From: Plecoglossus altivelis | Taxonomy: Eukaryota > Chordata > Actinopteri > Osmeriformes > Plecoglossidae | NCBI GenBank assembly: GCA_036571765.1 | Contig: BROE01000002.1 | Span: 4,857,809 to 4,921,808 of the forward strand | Direction of reading: 5' to 3' | Length of the DNA: 64,000 nt | Part shown: piece after piece, positions 61,553 to 64,000 of the stretch | Layout: every line of letters starts with the position of its first letter | Numbering within the stretch: the first letter of the stretch is position 1 | The notes under the pieces: generated by a model | What the model was told of the DNA's origin: nothing | The model's database searches: none | What the model saw: the letters and a program-made list of their open reading frames with translations, nothing else | Translations under genes and position numbers: made by a program

Positions 61553-62458
61553 GCCTGGTCAAGGCACAAATTCCACACTTACACATCGCCAACAAACACG
61601 ATGAATGAAATATCTGTGTGGAACTTATATTCCTTTCTTACAGGCACTTAAGAAGCAGGCTTGTATAACCTCCCCTGCTTTGTGAAAGTCCACTCATGAC
61701 CTTGGTGGGTGGTTTGGATGGCAGTAAGCCATGTGTCCAATTATTGTGAATAGCCTAGCAGAAGAGTGACAAGACAACCTCTCACCTCTCCATTAGCTAC
61801 CCAATTAAACCATTTTTAAAGGTCCGTTTGAAATTCCATCTACGCGGTGTCTTGCTTTACACATATATGTTTATATATAAAAACGCTCCGGCAGAGTTCA
61901 ATGAATTGTTTTGAAGTTTGAAAAACCAGATAGCTCAAATTGGCCAGTCCAGATATAGAGAAAGAAAAGAAGATTATAGTTAATGACAGCATTTATTAGA
62001 CTTTCTAATCAGGATTGACTGTCAATTTACCTGAGGTAACTGGGTAAAATCATGCAGGAGTGATGGAAGGAAATGAAGAGGGCCGAACGATTTTAGTTTG
62101 AGACCCGGGACATTAGCAGTCAGGCATGTAAACACTTTCTCCACGTCTCCGCCTCATATTAAGGGAGATACACCTTAAACGCTCCAAGCTCCAAGATGCA
62201 TGGACAATGTCAACCGGGCCGTATGCTAACCAATTGGTTGGCAAACCGCAGACGCATAATCTGGCACTTAAAGTCGTACGCTCGGCCGAGTTTTACACTT
62301 AGACTCAAGACGTCTCAGTCGGAGAGGGGGGGGGGGGGGGACAAATGATGATCACGCGTGGTTCATTAGCCAAATACAGAGAAGGTGCGTTTAGGGACTC
62401 AGCTCCGCTAATATCCGACAGGGATGCCGAATGAGGGATTTCCTCGGAAAGTGGTAGC

Positions 62459-62745
62459 ATAGGGTTAGACCTTGAGGGTTATGGTTAGACCCTGAGGGTT
62501 AGGGTTAGACCCCGAAGGTTAGGGTTAGACCTTCAGGGTTAGGGTTAGATCTTGAGGGTTAGACCTTCAGGGTTAGGGTTAGACCATGAGGGTTAGGGTT
62601 AGATCTTGAGGGTTAGACCTTCAGGGTTAGGGTTAGACCTTCAGGGTTAGACCTTGAGGGTTAGGGTTAGACCATGAGGGTTAGGGTTTGACCTTGAGGG
62701 TTAGAATTAGACCTTCAGGGTTAGGGTTAGACCCCGAGGAGAATA
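62459..62745. repeat. Telomere-like minisatellite (GGGTTAGGGTTAGACCTTGA)n
   Basis: About 15 imperfect copies of a 20-base unit, GGGTTAGGGTTAGACCTTGA, mixed with a shorter 14-base form, GGGTTAGACCTTCA. Each full unit contains two TTAGGG-phase telomere-type hexamers on the plus strand. It is interstitial, not a chromosome end, since genes continue on both sides. Confidence 0.95.
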
Positions 62746-62814
62746 ATATCTTAACAGTCATTGTTGGTTTGGGGCCTGAAGTATCAGAAGCCTTGACAGG
62801 CGAAATCTTGTCAG

Positions 62815-63070
62815 ACGGAGGGTGACAGGGGGGAGGGAGACAGGGGAGAGGGTGACAGGTGGGGGGAGGGTAGCAGGGGGGAGGGGGACGGGGCGAGTGG
62901 GTCTACAGGTGGGAGGGGGACGGTGGGAGGGTGACAGGGGGAGGGTGACTGAGTGGGGAGGGTAAGCAGGGGGAGGGTGACAGGGTGAGGAGCAGGGGGA
63001 GGGGGACGGGGGGAGGGTGACAGGGGGGAGGGTAGCAGGGAGGGTGCGGGGAGCGGGGGAGGCGCAGGGG
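62815..63070. repeat. G-rich minisatellite (GGGGGGAGGGTGACAG)n
   Basis: About 15 imperfect copies of a unit of about 14-18 bases, GGGGGAGGGTGACAGG, with AGCAGG and ACGG variants. Nearly every unit has two or more runs of at least three G, so the plus strand has high potential to fold into G-quadruplexes. Confidence 0.9.
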
Positions 63071-64000
63071 TTGCTTATCTGACTAATTCAATGGGTGGTG
63101 TGGCCCCACAGACCCTTGCAGTCGAAACGTTTGGCACGGACATCAACATCTCACCCTCTTTTATCTTGCCGTTGTTGCGGTTGTTTCGACTGGGCACTGA
63201 GGACTAATATATGCACTTTAATTGTGAGGTATCCGGACGTCAATCACAGCTAAATAGGGCTATGTGCCCAAATACATCACTGTCCCCCTACGGCAACAAC
63301 AAGTCATCCATCAAAAGCTGTCAGTCGCACGCGCTCCCCTAAAGATACGTAGAACACACCAGAAACAACGGAGCGGCCTTGGCGCGTGTACGCTCGCCTG
63401 CATGCGGCACGTTCTCCTGCCTCCGTTTGGCCGCCTGTGGAGACGCGTTTGCAGTGAGAGTTCGGAGGCAGGGCGGTGGGGGCGGATGAGCAGAGTGACG
63501 CTGATGCTGAGAGCTATGCGTCTGTGTGTGCGCGTTGTGTGTGTGATTGATTCATTCAGGATGACAGGGGCCACCGCTGTGGCGTTCTATCCCTGCCTTA
63601 AAGTTTAATCAACACCCCCCGCCGAGCGAGGGGGAACCCACGCCTTTCCAATTTGCATGGCCCCCGCTCTGATGCGGTCCGCGGTACGCTCACATTGAAA
63701 TCGGTGAGGGCGGGGGTGTATAGTTCTATACGAGAAGCGTGCGCGTGGGCGATTGCATACGTGCGTGTTTGTGTGTGTGTGTTTTCCTAAATTGTGAGCG
63801 TGTGTGTCGGAGACAGGGTTCGTATGCGTGGAGTGTGCCTCTGCCATGCTAACGTTTCTCCAAATTGTCCCTGACCTCTCCAGTCTTTCACTCAGAGTGG
63901 TGAGGGGGGGGGAGTGGCGGACGGAGTGAAGTTTCTATACCAACTAGTTTATTTACGACAGCTCACATTCTGAGAATGATCAGAGGAAGGAGAGGGAGGG

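Larger units (their letters stand above)
61495..64000 (-). other. CFAP58 intron, partial (to window edge)
   Basis: CFAP58 is about 870 residues long, and the five exons here give roughly 200, so the upstream exons lie beyond 64000. This stretch holds CA repeats at 61501-61548, unique AT-rich DNA at 61.6-62.3 kb, a G run at 62328-62340, the two minisatellites below, and unique DNA at 63.07-64.0 kb with a short TG run near 63767-63782. No exon was recognised in it. Confidence 0.75.

Noticed and set aside
1..64000. tRNA, rRNA and microRNA genes
   Set aside because: No cloverleaf with the conserved T-arm GGTTCRANNCC and A-box pair, no rRNA segment and no convincing precursor hairpin was found by eye.
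61495..64000. A further upstream CFAP58 exon before the window edge
   Set aside because: Minus-strand open frames at 63311-63574 and 63605-63847 lack heptad coiled-coil character and suitable splice sites.

Overview
The window is vertebrate nuclear DNA and almost certainly from a ray-finned fish. It carries short exons with GT-AG splice sites, long introns, and very many simple repeats. Two genes can be identified from their protein sequence, both on the minus strand. CFAP58 (cilia and flagella associated protein 58, formerly CCDC147) enters from the right edge and is represented by its last five coding exons: 61383-61494, 60918-61022, 52353-52472, 49770-49903 and 38058-38178. All five join in phase and end at a stop codon. 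About 20 kb downstream is the first coding exon of a SorCS-type Vps10-domain receptor (17391-18089). It is best assigned to SORCS3 because of its sequence and because CFAP58 followed tail-to-head by SORCS3 is the gene order on human chromosome 10q25. Positions 1-17390 are then the start of the SORCS3 first intron.

Layout. 1-17390: SORCS3 intron 1 (inferred). It holds microsatellites, a 596-base assembly gap (10111-10706), a SINE-tail remnant near 9.4-9.56 kb, a GTACTGTAAA minisatellite (13.3-13.7 kb), a 46-bp perfect AT palindrome (13800-13845) and one unexplained open stretch with a good splice donor (1098-1573, minus). 17391-18089: SORCS3 exon 1. 18090-38057: intergenic DNA with unique AT-rich blocks that look like candidate conserved noncoding elements, a degenerate TGACGT-containing array (32.7-34.1 kb) and a 39-bp minisatellite (34475-34867). 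38058-61494: CFAP58 exons and introns. 61495-64000: a further CFAP58 intron (partial) with a telomere-like TTAGGG minisatellite and a G-rich minisatellite.

The two genes are not functionally linked as far as is known. CFAP58 is a coiled-coil protein of motile cilia and sperm flagella; SorCS3 is a neuronal sorting receptor. Their adjacency is conserved synteny, not an operon. The very high density of (CA)n, (GA)n and derived minisatellites is the dominant feature of the window. Dense dinucleotide repeats are known from cod-like fishes, so a gadiform is a reasonable guess, but nothing here proves the species.

The most interesting observations are: a 112-nt CFAP58 exon flanked directly on both sides by UG repeats in the transcript, in a position where the polypyrimidine tract should be; the unassigned open stretch at 1.1-1.6 kb; the TGACGT array; and the telomere-like and G-rich block at 62.4-63.1 kb. 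I saw no RNA genes, CRISPR arrays or intact transposons. Almost all long open frames in the window come from simple repeats that lack stop codons and are not genes.
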